From NCBI GenBank assembly GCA_017626325.1, contig JAGAIZ010000043.1, forward strand, positions 16,102 through 80,101: a stretch of 64,000 nt of DNA. Reading direction: 5' to 3'. Both the position numbers and the translations under genes were made by a program. This DNA is from Lachnospiraceae bacterium (GTDB lineage Bacteria; Bacillota; Clostridia; Lachnospirales; Lachnospiraceae). The notes under the pieces were generated by a model, which saw only the letters and a program-made list of their open reading frames with translations, was not told where the DNA came from and did not search any database. Of the stretch, positions 44,717 through 52,871 are shown in pieces (position 1 is the first letter of the stretch; every line of letters begins with the position of its first letter).

Positions 44717-45117
44717 CGTATGGACAGAGGCTTAAATTTATAAGAAATTTCAGGGGAATGACACAGGCAGAACTCGGTTCTGCCTGCAACCTCGGAAAAA
44801 ACGGTCATATCTATATCGCACAGTATGAGTGTGGAACCCGTACTCCCAGGGAGGACAGAAATGCCGTTCTTGCAAAGGCACTGAATGTCAATCCGAAAAT
44901 GCTGATGTGGAATCCGGACGATATATATGAAAGTATCTGTTATCAGATACGCTGGGCTTGTATTCTTCCGGCAGATGATGTCACATTTGATGCGATGCAC
45001 TATGTGCTGGAGCAGTTGCAGGAAATGAATGACAGGAACGGGGATTTTCTGGAGGGCAGAATGACCGAAAGGGAATGCGTGGAAAAATTGCTTCAGGATA
45101 TGGAAGAAAAAGAATAA
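44713..45117 (+). CDS. XRE-type helix-turn-helix regulator
   Basis: A 134-residue protein overlapping the adhesin stop by four bases (ATGA). The N-terminal half is a Cro/C1-type HTH (RLKFIRNFRGMTQAELGSAC, YECGTRTPREDR). The C-terminal half is helical and acidic. It probably regulates element genes, possibly the adhesin with which it is translationally coupled. Confidence 0.85.
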   Translation: MTYGQRLKFIRNFRGMTQAELGSACNLGKNGHIYIAQYECGTRTPREDRNAVLAKALNVNPKMLMWNPDDIYESICYQIRWACILPADDVTFDAMHYVLEQLQEMNDRNGDFLEGRMTERECVEKLLQDMEEKE

Positions 45118-45176
45118 GAATGAGTTTGAGGTGCAGGCTGTGTGTCTGTGCCTCTTATTTTAGGAGGAAAAAATTT

Positions 45177-46172
45177 ATGATGAATTATGAAATTTTTAAG
45201 GAAGTAGTAAAGGACAAATTTAAGGACTATCTTCCGGAGAAGTATCAGAAAATGGAAGTGAAAGTAAATCCGGTGAATAAGGTAAACCATACCCTTGACG
45301 GTATCAGTCTGGTTTCAAAAGAGCCGGGAATGTGTATGTCCCCTACCATTTATATCAACGATATGTACGAGCATTACAAACAATGCGGTGATCTTCAGGC
45401 GGTGCTTCAGACTGCATCGGAAAACATGGTAAATATATTTGAAATGGATATGGCAAGACCAACGCTTGACTATTCCGAGGCGAAGGACAACATCGTGTTC
45501 CAGCTTATCAATACGGAGCAGAATAAGGAAATGCTTGCCGGAATGCCCCATAGGGAATATCAGGATCTTTCCGTTATCTATCGCTGGGTGGCAGGAATGG
45601 ATGAAACCGGTATCCAGAGCACCATGATAAAAAATGAGCTTGCAGGGCAGTTAGGTTTTACGGAGGAGCAGTTGTTCAACCGTGCGGCAGAGAACACAAG
45701 AAGATTGTTCCCGCCTGTCGTGAAGTCCATGAATGAAGTGTTGTGTGAGCTGTTTATGAAAGACGGAATGCCGCAGGAGGTTGCGGAAATGATGATCGGG
45801 GGAATCCCGGAAGAACAGAAGATGTATGTAATCACGAATGACAGAGGCTTGCAGGGTGCGGCTTCCATGCTGTATGAGGACAGGCTCCACAGCCTTTCCA
45901 TGAAGCTTGAGGAAGATTTGTATATCCTTCCTTCTTCCATTCATGAGGTGCTTGCAGTACCCGTTTCTATGGGTACACCGGAATCACTTGCCGAGATGGT
46001 ATCGGAAATAAATATGAATGAGGTGGCATTAGACGAAAGACTCTCCAATCAGGTATATCACTATGATAAGGATTTGAGAAGATTAAGCCTTGCCACCGAC
46101 ACACCAAACAAGAGACTTGACGGTATCGTATCAGAGCCGCCGATGGTTTATGAAACGAAACAGTCCAGATAG
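45177..46172 (+). CDS. DUF5688 family ICE protein
   Basis: A 331-residue soluble protein matching the DUF5688 family found in clostridial mobile elements. Segments include VKVNPVNKVNHTLDGISLVS and ILPSSIHEVLAVPVSMGTPE. TAGGAGGAAAA precedes ATG 45177. No catalytic motif is visible. Function not known. Confidence 0.85.
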   Translation: MMNYEIFKEVVKDKFKDYLPEKYQKMEVKVNPVNKVNHTLDGISLVSKEPGMCMSPTIYINDMYEHYKQCGDLQAVLQTASENMVNIFEMDMARPTLDYSEAKDNIVFQLINTEQNKEMLAGMPHREYQDLSVIYRWVAGMDETGIQSTMIKNELAGQLGFTEEQLFNRAAENTRRLFPPVVKSMNEVLCELFMKDGMPQEVAEMMIGGIPEEQKMYVITNDRGLQGAASMLYEDRLHSLSMKLEEDLYILPSSIHEVLAVPVSMGTPESLAEMVSEINMNEVALDERLSNQVYHYDKDLRRLSLATDTPNKRLDGIVSEPPMVYETKQSR

Positions 46173-46180
46173 GAGGGCTT

Positions 46181-46315
46181 ATGGAAAAGGAAATAAAAGA
46201 GGTTACGGCAGAAGAACTTATCCGCCTTATCAATTCGCAGGAGGGAGACTTCATTATCCGTGTGGAACCGGGAAAGGGGGATGCCGATGGAAGGTCAGAA
46301 ACCGTTTCAGCTTGA
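46181..46315 (+). CDS. 44-residue ICE protein overlapping the radC-like gene
   Basis: ATG 46181 follows AGGAGGGC. The product begins MEKEIKEVTAEELIRLINSQ and ends at TGA 46315, overlapping the next gene by 29 bases. Small size and the close ribosome binding site (about four bases) leave some doubt. Confidence 0.5.
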   Translation: MEKEIKEVTAEELIRLINSQEGDFIIRVEPGKGDADGRSETVSA

Positions 46316-46829
46316 GGTGGTTTCCGTAAGGCTTGTGCGGGATGCCCCTGTTCTTTCGCAGAGGAAAATAGAAAAGCCGGAGGATGCCATAGCGGTTGTG
46401 GGAGAGGTGCTTTCGGAAATGGACAGGGAAGTGGTCTGTGTCATTAACCTAAAGGCAGACGGAACACCGATTAACTGCAATTTTGTCAGTATGGGTGCGG
46501 TCAATCAGGCAATGGCAGAGCCGAGGGAGATATTTAAGAGTGCCATTCTCTCCAATGCAGTATCCATGATTATGGTGCATAACCATCCCAGCGGAAACTT
46601 AGAGCCTTCAAAGATGGATACCATAATGACGGACCGCATCTTAAAGCTGTCCCATATGGCAGGCATTCCGCTTGTAGACCATGTGATTGTGGGCGGGGAC
46701 AATACCAGATATTTCAGCTTTAAGGAAAAGAATATGATGAAGATTCCCGAAGTGGTGCTGACACAGGATTACCGTTATCTTGATTTTGAGGATAAGGCAA
46801 TGGTGGCAGAAACGGGAAGGAGCAGGTAA
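46287..46829 (+). CDS. RadC-like JAB/MPN-domain protein
   Basis: A 180-residue protein with the JAMM-type metal motif MVHNHPSGNLEPSKMD and family text LADHVIVGG-like LVDHVIVGGDNTRYFSF. RadC-like proteins are common on mobile elements; the domain resembles a zinc metallopeptidase, but no reaction is established. AAAGGGGG precedes ATG 46287; an in-frame ATG at 46281 touches that site. Confidence 0.88.
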   Translation: MEGQKPFQLEVVSVRLVRDAPVLSQRKIEKPEDAIAVVGEVLSEMDREVVCVINLKADGTPINCNFVSMGAVNQAMAEPREIFKSAILSNAVSMIMVHNHPSGNLEPSKMDTIMTDRILKLSHMAGIPLVDHVIVGGDNTRYFSFKEKNMMKIPEVVLTQDYRYLDFEDKAMVAETGRSR

Positions 46830-46833
46830 GACG

Positions 46834-47802
46834 ATGGAGGAAAGAAACAGTTTTACGAAAGAGGAGCTTGCCATTGCAAAGAGCGTTGACCTTACGGCTG
46901 TTGCGGGAAGCCTCGGTTATACGGTAAAGCGGATTGGAAGTTACCACACCTTAAAGGAGATTGATTCCATCCGTATTTATAACAAAAGAAGCTGGTTCCG
47001 GTGGTCGAGGGAATATGACCGGGGAGAAAACGGAGGCTCGCAGATAGATTTTCTCCGTGTGTTTGCCGGAATGGAAGTAAAGGAAGCAGTGTTCTGGCTG
47101 CTTGATTTTGCCGGATACCGCAGAAGCGAAGCGTGGAAGCCGGAGGTTATCGTGCCGGAGCCAAAGAAAGAGGAGAGAAAACCCTTTGTCCTTCCGGCTG
47201 CAGCAGAGGATAACCGTTATCTGTATCAGTATCTTATGAATGAGAGGAAGCTGTCAAAGAGAGTGGTGGACGAGTTTGTAAAAAGAGGACTCATTTATGA
47301 GGAATACCGTTACCACAACATTGTTTTCAAGGGAAATGACAAAAGCGGAAAAACACGCTTTGCAAGCATGAGGGGTGTCTTTGACAGGGACGGACACTGT
47401 TTTAAGTGTGATGTGTCAGGCAATGACAAAAACTATGGCTTCAATGTATGGAATGAGGAAAGTACGGAGCTTGCGGTCTTTGAGGGTGCAATCGACCTGT
47501 TAAGCCATGCAGACATTTACAGTGATTTTTCCGGAAACAGGCTGGCACTGGGTATGGTGTCCGATGCTCCCCTTGTTACCTTTCTTTCGGAACATCAGCA
47601 GATACAGAGCATAAAATTCTGTCTGGACAATGACATTGCAGGAAGAAAGGCAACGGAACAGCTCATGCAGAAGTATTATGAGCTGGGATATGAGGTTGAG
47701 GACTGTCCGCCGCCGAAAACCCATAAGGATTACAATGCGTGGTTACAGGAGGCAAGGAGAGAAAATCTGCAAAGAGGGGAGTGTCTGGGAATGGCAAGAT
47801 AG
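46834..47802 (+). CDS. DUF3991/toprim protein, primase-like
   Basis: A 322-residue protein. The N-terminal DUF3991 region includes WFRWSREYDRGENGGSQIDF, and the C-terminal toprim fold has LAVFEGAIDLLSHADI (catalytic Glu) and IKFCLDNDIAGRKATEQLM (Asp-x-Asp). It may prime DNA synthesis or handle single-stranded DNA during transfer. ATG 46834 was chosen after AAGGAGCAGG. It ends three bases before the 32-bp array. Confidence 0.88.
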   Translation: MEERNSFTKEELAIAKSVDLTAVAGSLGYTVKRIGSYHTLKEIDSIRIYNKRSWFRWSREYDRGENGGSQIDFLRVFAGMEVKEAVFWLLDFAGYRRSEAWKPEVIVPEPKKEERKPFVLPAAAEDNRYLYQYLMNERKLSKRVVDEFVKRGLIYEEYRYHNIVFKGNDKSGKTRFASMRGVFDRDGHCFKCDVSGNDKNYGFNVWNEESTELAVFEGAIDLLSHADIYSDFSGNRLALGMVSDAPLVTFLSEHQQIQSIKFCLDNDIAGRKATEQLMQKYYELGYEVEDCPPPKTHKDYNAWLQEARRENLQRGECLGMAR

Positions 47803-47804
47803 GT

Positions 47805-48028
47805 GTCAACTTAAAATGTTGACTCATTCTTACAAAGTCAACTGAAAAAGCTGACTCATTTTTGGAAAGTCAACTCAAAAAGTCAACTCACTTTCCAGAG
47901 GGAAAAATTTTATGGCGGGCAGTCAGGAAAAAGTCAACTTAAAAAGTCAACGCATTTTCCCAAAGTCAACTGAAAAAGTCAACTTACTATGCAAAAGTCA
48001 ACTGAAAAAGTAAGTTGACTGCCTGATT
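47805..48028. repeat. Seven-unit 32-bp phased array (GTCAACT-n-AAAAA-GTCAACTCA)
   Basis: Units start at exactly 47805, 47837, 47869, 47901, 47933, 47965 and 47997. Each holds GTCAAC at position 1 and a second GTCAAC-like half-site 13 bases later; in unit 1 the second is inverted (GTTGAC) and in unit 2 it is GCTGAC. Unit 4 has lost both half-sites but keeps the 32-bp length. Unit 7 runs into an inverted GTTGAC at 48014. A 32-bp step is about three helical turns, so a cooperative protein-binding array (iteron, centromere or relaxosome site) is likely. Confidence 0.9.
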
Positions 48029-48049
48029 TTAGGTATAAAAAGCGGGGTT

Positions 48050-48121
48050 TTAGGGGCAGTCCCCTAACCAGAGGCAGGAGCAGTCTCTCCTGCGTATCTG
48101 GCAAATTCCCATAGGAATTTG
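48050..48121. other. Candidate origin of transfer: three adjacent hairpins
   Basis: TTAGGGG/CCCCTAA (48050-48067), GCAGGAG/CTCCTGC with outer CCAGA/TCTGG (48068-48101) and CAAATTCC/GGAATTTG (48102-48121) follow one another directly. They lie right after the 32-bp array and upstream of the LPD28, MobC and relaxase genes, the usual oriT position. No experimentally known nick motif is recognised, so the call rests on structure and context. Confidence 0.5.
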
Positions 48122-48174
48122 ACTTTTTGGGGAAAGCAGGAAATGAGAACAGACACAGTTAAGAGGAGGTGGTC

Positions 48175-49035
48175 GTGTTGGATGTCATTGATGTGACAAA
48201 AGAGCAGTTTCAGGAAGTGGAAATCAAGGGACATTATGGAATTTTTACTGAGCTTCGTGTGGATAAGAGTACCATTCCAAAGGGAATGAACTGCTATGAG
48301 CTTCGCCACGGAGACGATGACGGTTATCCGGCGGCACTGGAGACGGGAGTAAGGGTAAATTACTTCGGAGCAGTGCTTATGACGGATAAGATGGAAATGG
48401 GAGAGAACGGTATCGTGGAGCTTTCCTATGATGATTTCGGATTTACGGGAGAAGATTTATCCGTAACGGAATTTCTGCTGAATTACGGAGAGATAGAGCC
48501 GGAGGATTTTTCGGTGGAAAGTCTTGTATGGTTTTCAAAAGAAGATGAAAACACACCGGAGCTTACACCGGAGGAGGCAGGCGTACTGCTCGGATATATG
48601 GAAGGTCATCAGTATCTGCTGGGAGCATATGAAGGGCAGGTGTACCGTGGTGATTTATGCTATGCCGAGGGAGTGATCCGCTGGCTGTCCTATCCGGTTG
48701 ATGATGCCATAAGGACAGCATATGAATGGAATGATGAACTTTTAGAGCAGGCAGAGGAGAAGGTTGAGAATGCCGGAAATTATGATGAATATGTAAGGGA
48801 GTCGGAGCATCTTAAGGAGCTGAAAGCAGAGGAAAAACTGTTAGATGCCATGTTTGACCGTACCCGATATGGAAAATCAATAACGGAGGTTGCTATAAAA
48901 ATCGCAGGAGAAATCATAAGTGAATGGGAGAAAACCGGCACTGTGGATGAAGCGGTAAAAAAGATGATTGAGGCTGTGGATAAGGAAGCGGAGGTTTCCA
49001 TGACAGAAAAGCAGAAGCCGGGAAGGGCGAGGTAG
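48175..49035 (+). CDS. LPD28-domain protein
   Basis: About 287 residues. The N terminus (KGHYGIFTELRVDKSTIPKG, CYELRHGDDDGYPAALE) fits the LPD28 large polyvalent protein domain common in phage and ICE proteins. The rest is acidic and helical. GAGGAGG precedes several possible starts: GTG 48169, GTG 48175 and TTG 48178. It stands between the candidate oriT and mobC, so a role in transfer or protection of incoming DNA is possible. Confidence 0.75.
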   Translation: MLDVIDVTKEQFQEVEIKGHYGIFTELRVDKSTIPKGMNCYELRHGDDDGYPAALETGVRVNYFGAVLMTDKMEMGENGIVELSYDDFGFTGEDLSVTEFLLNYGEIEPEDFSVESLVWFSKEDENTPELTPEEAGVLLGYMEGHQYLLGAYEGQVYRGDLCYAEGVIRWLSYPVDDAIRTAYEWNDELLEQAEEKVENAGNYDEYVRESEHLKELKAEEKLLDAMFDRTRYGKSITEVAIKIAGEIISEWEKTGTVDEAVKKMIEAVDKEAEVSMTEKQKPGRAR

Positions 49036-49038
49036 GAT

Positions 49039-49374
49039 ATGGCAGACACTATTCATTGTATAAAGAAAACCCTGCGTCTGATGCCGGTGGAAGCAAAACA
49101 GCTTGCGGAAAAATCAAAAGAGGCAGGAATGTGTGAAGCGGATTATTTACGTCTGCTGATCACGCAGAAGCCCAATGATTATCCTGAAATACGGATTCTG
49201 CTCAAAGACCTGATAAATGAAGTGAATGCCATAGGCAATAACATCAACCAGATTACAAGGAATCACAATTCAAAGATTTACCGGGAAGCAGACAGGGAGC
49301 TTTTGTCTGCTTATATGAAAAAACTGAATCTTCTGGTAAGGGAGGTGTCGGAAAACATTGAAAAACATTCATAA
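49039..49374 (+). CDS. MobC-like relaxosome protein
   Basis: A 111-residue protein with a ribbon-helix-helix-like N terminus (IKKTLRLMPVEAKQLAEKSK) and the MobC family signature LKDLINEVNAIGNNINQITR. MobC proteins bind oriT and help the relaxase open the DNA. It starts three bases after the LPD28 gene and overlaps the next gene, in the relaxase operon. Confidence 0.9.
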   Translation: MADTIHCIKKTLRLMPVEAKQLAEKSKEAGMCEADYLRLLITQKPNDYPEIRILLKDLINEVNAIGNNINQITRNHNSKIYREADRELLSAYMKKLNLLVREVSENIEKHS

Positions 49375-49723
49375 GGATAATGGAATGATACTGACGGAGG
49401 AACAGGAAAAGCGGCTTGCGGAAAACGGATATTTCTTATATCAGGGATTTCATTTCAAGCCGGCAGGGAAATTTACGGAAAAAGACGGAGATTTCTTTGC
49501 CATTACAAAACGCTTAAAGAGGGATGTGGAGCTTGGCATGATGGGGGCAGATTATGGACAGCAGAAACGACCATATTCGCATAAAGCATTTTATGAGGCT
49601 TCTCCTGTGAAGGATGCGGATATTTTTATCTGTCTTGAAAATCAGAAAGTATATGTTCCGTGTCAGCATGAGTTACAGCAGTATCTCAGGGAACCGGAGC
49701 AGAGAAAGGAAAGGATAAGGTAA
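49358..49723 (+). CDS. ICE protein of unknown function between mobC and relaxase
   Basis: A 121-residue protein if TTG 49358 is used (GGGAGG lies 12 bases before) or 112 if ATG 49385 is used. Text such as NGYFLYQGFHFKPAGKFTEK and DADIFICLENQKVYVPC suggests a small alpha/beta fold. Its overlap with mobC and six-base gap to the relaxase indicate a relaxosome accessory. No family recognised. Confidence 0.7.
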   Translation: MKNIHKDNGMILTEEQEKRLAENGYFLYQGFHFKPAGKFTEKDGDFFAITKRLKRDVELGMMGADYGQQKRPYSHKAFYEASPVKDADIFICLENQKVYVPCQHELQQYLREPEQRKERIR

Positions 49724-49729
49724 AAGCAT

Positions 49730-51190
49730 TTGGCAATCAGTAAGATACTCTATATCGGTGACTGCGGATCAGGCTACTCCGGCAAACACTTAAAGCAGGC
49801 TCTTGATTATATCGTGGAGAAACACAAAACGGGAAATGGCAGATGGATGTCGTCCATAAACTGCCAGCCGGAAAATGTCTACGAGCAGATGAAAGAGACA
49901 AAGGTGCAGTTTGGAAAGACGGACCAGAGGCAGGGGTATCACATGATCATTTCCTTTGTGGAGGGAGAGGTGGATGCCGAAACTGCCTTTGAGGTCATCG
50001 GGAGGTTTACAAAGGAGTATCTGGGGCAGGATTATGAGGCACTGTATGCAGTCCATGATAATACGGAGCATATACACGGGCATATCATATTTAACAGCGT
50101 GAGCTTCCGTACCGGGAAGAAATACCGTTATGAAAAAGGCGACTGGGCAAAAAAGATACAGCCCATTACGAACCGACTCTGTGAGGAATACGGACTCTCC
50201 ACCATTGAAATATCCGAGGACCGGGCAAAGCCGTCCGAGAATTATAAGGAATGGAACGATTTCAGGGACGGTAAGTTTGTCTGGGCAGATATGATAAAGC
50301 GTGATATAGATGCCTGTATCATGCAGGCGGCAACCTATGAGTCCTTTTTATCCATGCTTTCGGATATGGGGTATGGGATTAAAAATGCTTACCGGAGTGA
50401 GGGAAAACATCTTGCCATCAAGCCGATGGGGCTGACGAGGTTCAGGCGGTGCAAAAGTCTTGGGGAAAATTATACGGAGGAACGCATCCGGGAACGAATC
50501 GAAACGGAAAACCTCTCCACTTACCGGAAGCTGCCAAAGGAGCAGGAAGCAGGGATTGTATGGTGCAGGATAAAACGCTATAAGCGGGCGAAACTGTCCG
50601 GTGTGCAGAAAAAATACTTTGCAAGGCTTTACCGGACGGGACTTTTAAAGAAACGTCCTTACAGTCAGGCTTGGAAATACCGGGACGACATCCGGAAGAT
50701 GCAGAAATTACAGGAGGAGTATCTGTTTTTGGTAAGGCATGAGGTGCAGACGGCGGCAGGGGTTGCGGCTGTGGCAGAAAGCATGACGGATAAGAAAAAA
50801 GATACTTCAAGGGAAAAGAGCAGGATATTTAAGGAAAGGGCGAGAATGAAACCGCTGTTTGACATTGCCGCAGAACTTATGGAGCTTCAGGAAATGGAAA
50901 ACTGTTACCGTAACGGTGAAAAACTGTTTGAAAAGGAGCATAAGCGGTATGCAGAGCTTTTAGAGAAGCTGGAAAAGGAAGGCTATACGGTGGAACAGAC
51001 GGAGCAGCTCAAGGAGCATTATAAAAATGAGATTGCGAAAGTCCGGGACAAAGAAAAAGCGGTGGCAAAGGAGGAACGCATTGCAGGTCGCATTTTAAGG
51101 GATCTTTTGAGTGCGGATACCGGAAAGGAGCAGACAAGGGAAAAAGAAGAAAACAGAAAAGTAGAGAAAGACAGACAGCCTCATTTATAG
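49730..51190 (+). CDS. Relaxase (MobA/VirD2-type, MobP-like)
   Basis: A 486-residue relaxase with TTG start. The N-terminal nuclease domain has candidate catalytic Tyr residues in ILYIGDCGSGYSGKHLKQAL, a GYHMIISF segment and the metal-binding HIHGHIIFNSV (HxxxH-type His triad with upstream HDNTE). The C-terminal half is charged and coiled-coil. It nicks oriT and pilots the strand through the type IV channel. MobC is just upstream and the candidate oriT is 1.6 kb upstream. Confidence 0.93.
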   Translation: MAISKILYIGDCGSGYSGKHLKQALDYIVEKHKTGNGRWMSSINCQPENVYEQMKETKVQFGKTDQRQGYHMIISFVEGEVDAETAFEVIGRFTKEYLGQDYEALYAVHDNTEHIHGHIIFNSVSFRTGKKYRYEKGDWAKKIQPITNRLCEEYGLSTIEISEDRAKPSENYKEWNDFRDGKFVWADMIKRDIDACIMQAATYESFLSMLSDMGYGIKNAYRSEGKHLAIKPMGLTRFRRCKSLGENYTEERIRERIETENLSTYRKLPKEQEAGIVWCRIKRYKRAKLSGVQKKYFARLYRTGLLKKRPYSQAWKYRDDIRKMQKLQEEYLFLVRHEVQTAAGVAAVAESMTDKKKDTSREKSRIFKERARMKPLFDIAAELMELQEMENCYRNGEKLFEKEHKRYAELLEKLEKEGYTVEQTEQLKEHYKNEIAKVRDKEKAVAKEERIAGRILRDLLSADTGKEQTREKEENRKVEKDRQPHL

Positions 51191-51229
51191 CAGGGCTGTT
51201 TTCTTTATGTCATTGGAAGGAGGAAGCAG

Positions 51230-52459
51230 ATGCAGGAACGATCCAAAGAGAGTGATATGAATATCAGAGGATATATCAATCAGCTTGGAAAAAATCCCAA
51301 GAATACGGAAGATGTATTAAAACTCGTGGAATCAGATTTAGAGTATGGTCTTACCATTGAGGAAACAAAGCAGTACACCTCAAAGAAATATGATTATGCA
51401 CAGATGAAGGTGTATTCAGCGTGTCTTAGAAACGGGTATCCGCAGGAAGTAAGGGAATGTCTTACCGATGAGGGTATGACCGGAGAGCAGATGGCGGTGG
51501 CACTGGAATTTTATGAAAAGGGCGTGTCGCTTGAAATCATAAGAAAGGTCATGGCAGAAAGCGGCAATACCGCCTTTGAAATGAAAAAACTGTTTCAGAA
51601 TGTCGTTGCAAAGGTACAGGAAACAGGAGCCGTCGTGCAGGAAAGGGAAGGCTATGCAAAGGAACTGATGGAGCAGATCAAGTCGGTTGTTCAGAAGATA
51701 GAGTTTCAGGAGAAACGCTATGATGCCTTAAATGAGCAGCTTCAGAAAATACAGACAGCCGAAAGGGACGTTGAGGTAGAGAATAACCTGTTAAAGCAGA
51801 TGAAGGAAAAGGATTCTACCATTGAGGTTCAGCAGAATGAATTAAATGAAGCGAGGGCTGCGGTCATACGGCTCAGAAATGAGAAGGATCAGATGAACAG
51901 TGAGATGGAGCAGTTAAGAAAGGAGAAGGACAGATTGGAGAAGCGTACCGGGGAATTGGAAAAAGAGGCTGCCGAAAAGGAAAAACAAAGCACACAGCAG
52001 TCTGTGGCAGAGAGAACAGAGCCGCAAAAGATGGAGGAAAAGGAAGAAACACAGCCAGAAACAAAGGCAGGGGCAAAACCGGATACAGTAAGTCCGGGCA
52101 GAACAGAAATGCCGGTATTTCCTCTCATGCAGGGAATGGGCTGTAACGTGGCAGTCGTGGATGCAGCCGGCAGGATTGTATCGGTGGTGCCTGTGGAACG
52201 CATGGAGCGTAAAAAGGAAAACCATTCCCTTTCGGCATTGTTTTCAAGACTTGCCTTTAAGAAGAAAATCAACATCGTAAAACTGGTTGCGGAAAAGGAC
52301 CTTGCACCGGGACAGCTTGTGCAGATACGAAATGCCATTGAAAAAGGACTGACGGAGGAACAGCTTTTAGTGCTTATCAACCATAAACTTCCGGCAGAGC
52401 AGATGGAGGAGATTATCAATATCGCAGTCTATGAGAACAGACAGAAACAGGGGGTGTAG
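51230..52459 (+). CDS. Coiled-coil ICE protein, likely mobilisation accessory
   Basis: A 409-residue protein. N-terminal helical repeats (YINQLGKNPKNTEDVLKLVE, YAQMKVYSACLRNGYPQEVR), a long coiled coil (about 140-270), a disordered Glu/Thr/Gln linker, and a C-terminal helical part (KKINIVKLVAEKDLAPGQLV). GGAGGAAGC precedes the ATG. Four bases separate it from the next gene. No catalytic motif; possibly a scaffold of the relaxosome. Family not recognised. Confidence 0.75.
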   Translation: MQERSKESDMNIRGYINQLGKNPKNTEDVLKLVESDLEYGLTIEETKQYTSKKYDYAQMKVYSACLRNGYPQEVRECLTDEGMTGEQMAVALEFYEKGVSLEIIRKVMAESGNTAFEMKKLFQNVVAKVQETGAVVQEREGYAKELMEQIKSVVQKIEFQEKRYDALNEQLQKIQTAERDVEVENNLLKQMKEKDSTIEVQQNELNEARAAVIRLRNEKDQMNSEMEQLRKEKDRLEKRTGELEKEAAEKEKQSTQQSVAERTEPQKMEEKEETQPETKAGAKPDTVSPGRTEMPVFPLMQGMGCNVAVVDAAGRIVSVVPVERMERKKENHSLSALFSRLAFKKKINIVKLVAEKDLAPGQLVQIRNAIEKGLTEEQLLVLINHKLPAEQMEEIINIAVYENRQKQGV

Positions 52460-52462
52460 CAA

Positions 52463-52861
52463 ATGAGCCTTATTGCAATCGCACAGGCGGCGGAAACGAT
52501 GGAGAAAAAGCAGGCAGTCCTTACGGAAGCGGATAAGGAGTTTGTATGTCAGTTTGCCTTTACCACCGGGGATAAGGAGCTTACGGACAAGCTGATTGAC
52601 GAACTGATGGAGGACGGAGCCGATAAGGTCAGGGTAATGGAAAAATACGGTATCTTAAAAGGCTTTCAGCCGGACTGGGTAAGAACGGTGGAAAATCTGC
52701 TTGTGGCACTGGAGATGTACCGCATACAGGAGCAGAGGGCGGTGCAGACACTTTCGGAAATCCTTGCCGTATACGGTGTGGACATTCCGGCGGAGCAGTT
52801 AAAGGAAATGCCGGCAACTCAGGTCAGGGAGCAGTTTAAGAAACAGGAAATGGCAAGATAA
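52463..52861 (+). CDS. 132-residue ICE protein, unknown
   Basis: A helical acidic protein (ITxxx-free; DKEFVCQFAFTTGDKELTDK, VRTVENLLVALEMYRIQEQR). It starts four bases after the coiled-coil gene, with a GGGGGTG ribosome binding site, and ends 10 bases before the PcfB-like gene. Conserved position suggests a transfer role, but none can be assigned. Confidence 0.7.
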   Translation: MSLIAIAQAAETMEKKQAVLTEADKEFVCQFAFTTGDKELTDKLIDELMEDGADKVRVMEKYGILKGFQPDWVRTVENLLVALEMYRIQEQRAVQTLSEILAVYGVDIPAEQLKEMPATQVREQFKKQEMAR

Positions 52862-52871
52862 GGAGGAATTT

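Noticed and set aside
47805-48028. The 32-bp periodic repeats as a CRISPR array
   Set aside because: The whole 32-bp unit is repeated, with no unique spacers between conserved repeats, and no cas genes are present anywhere in the window.
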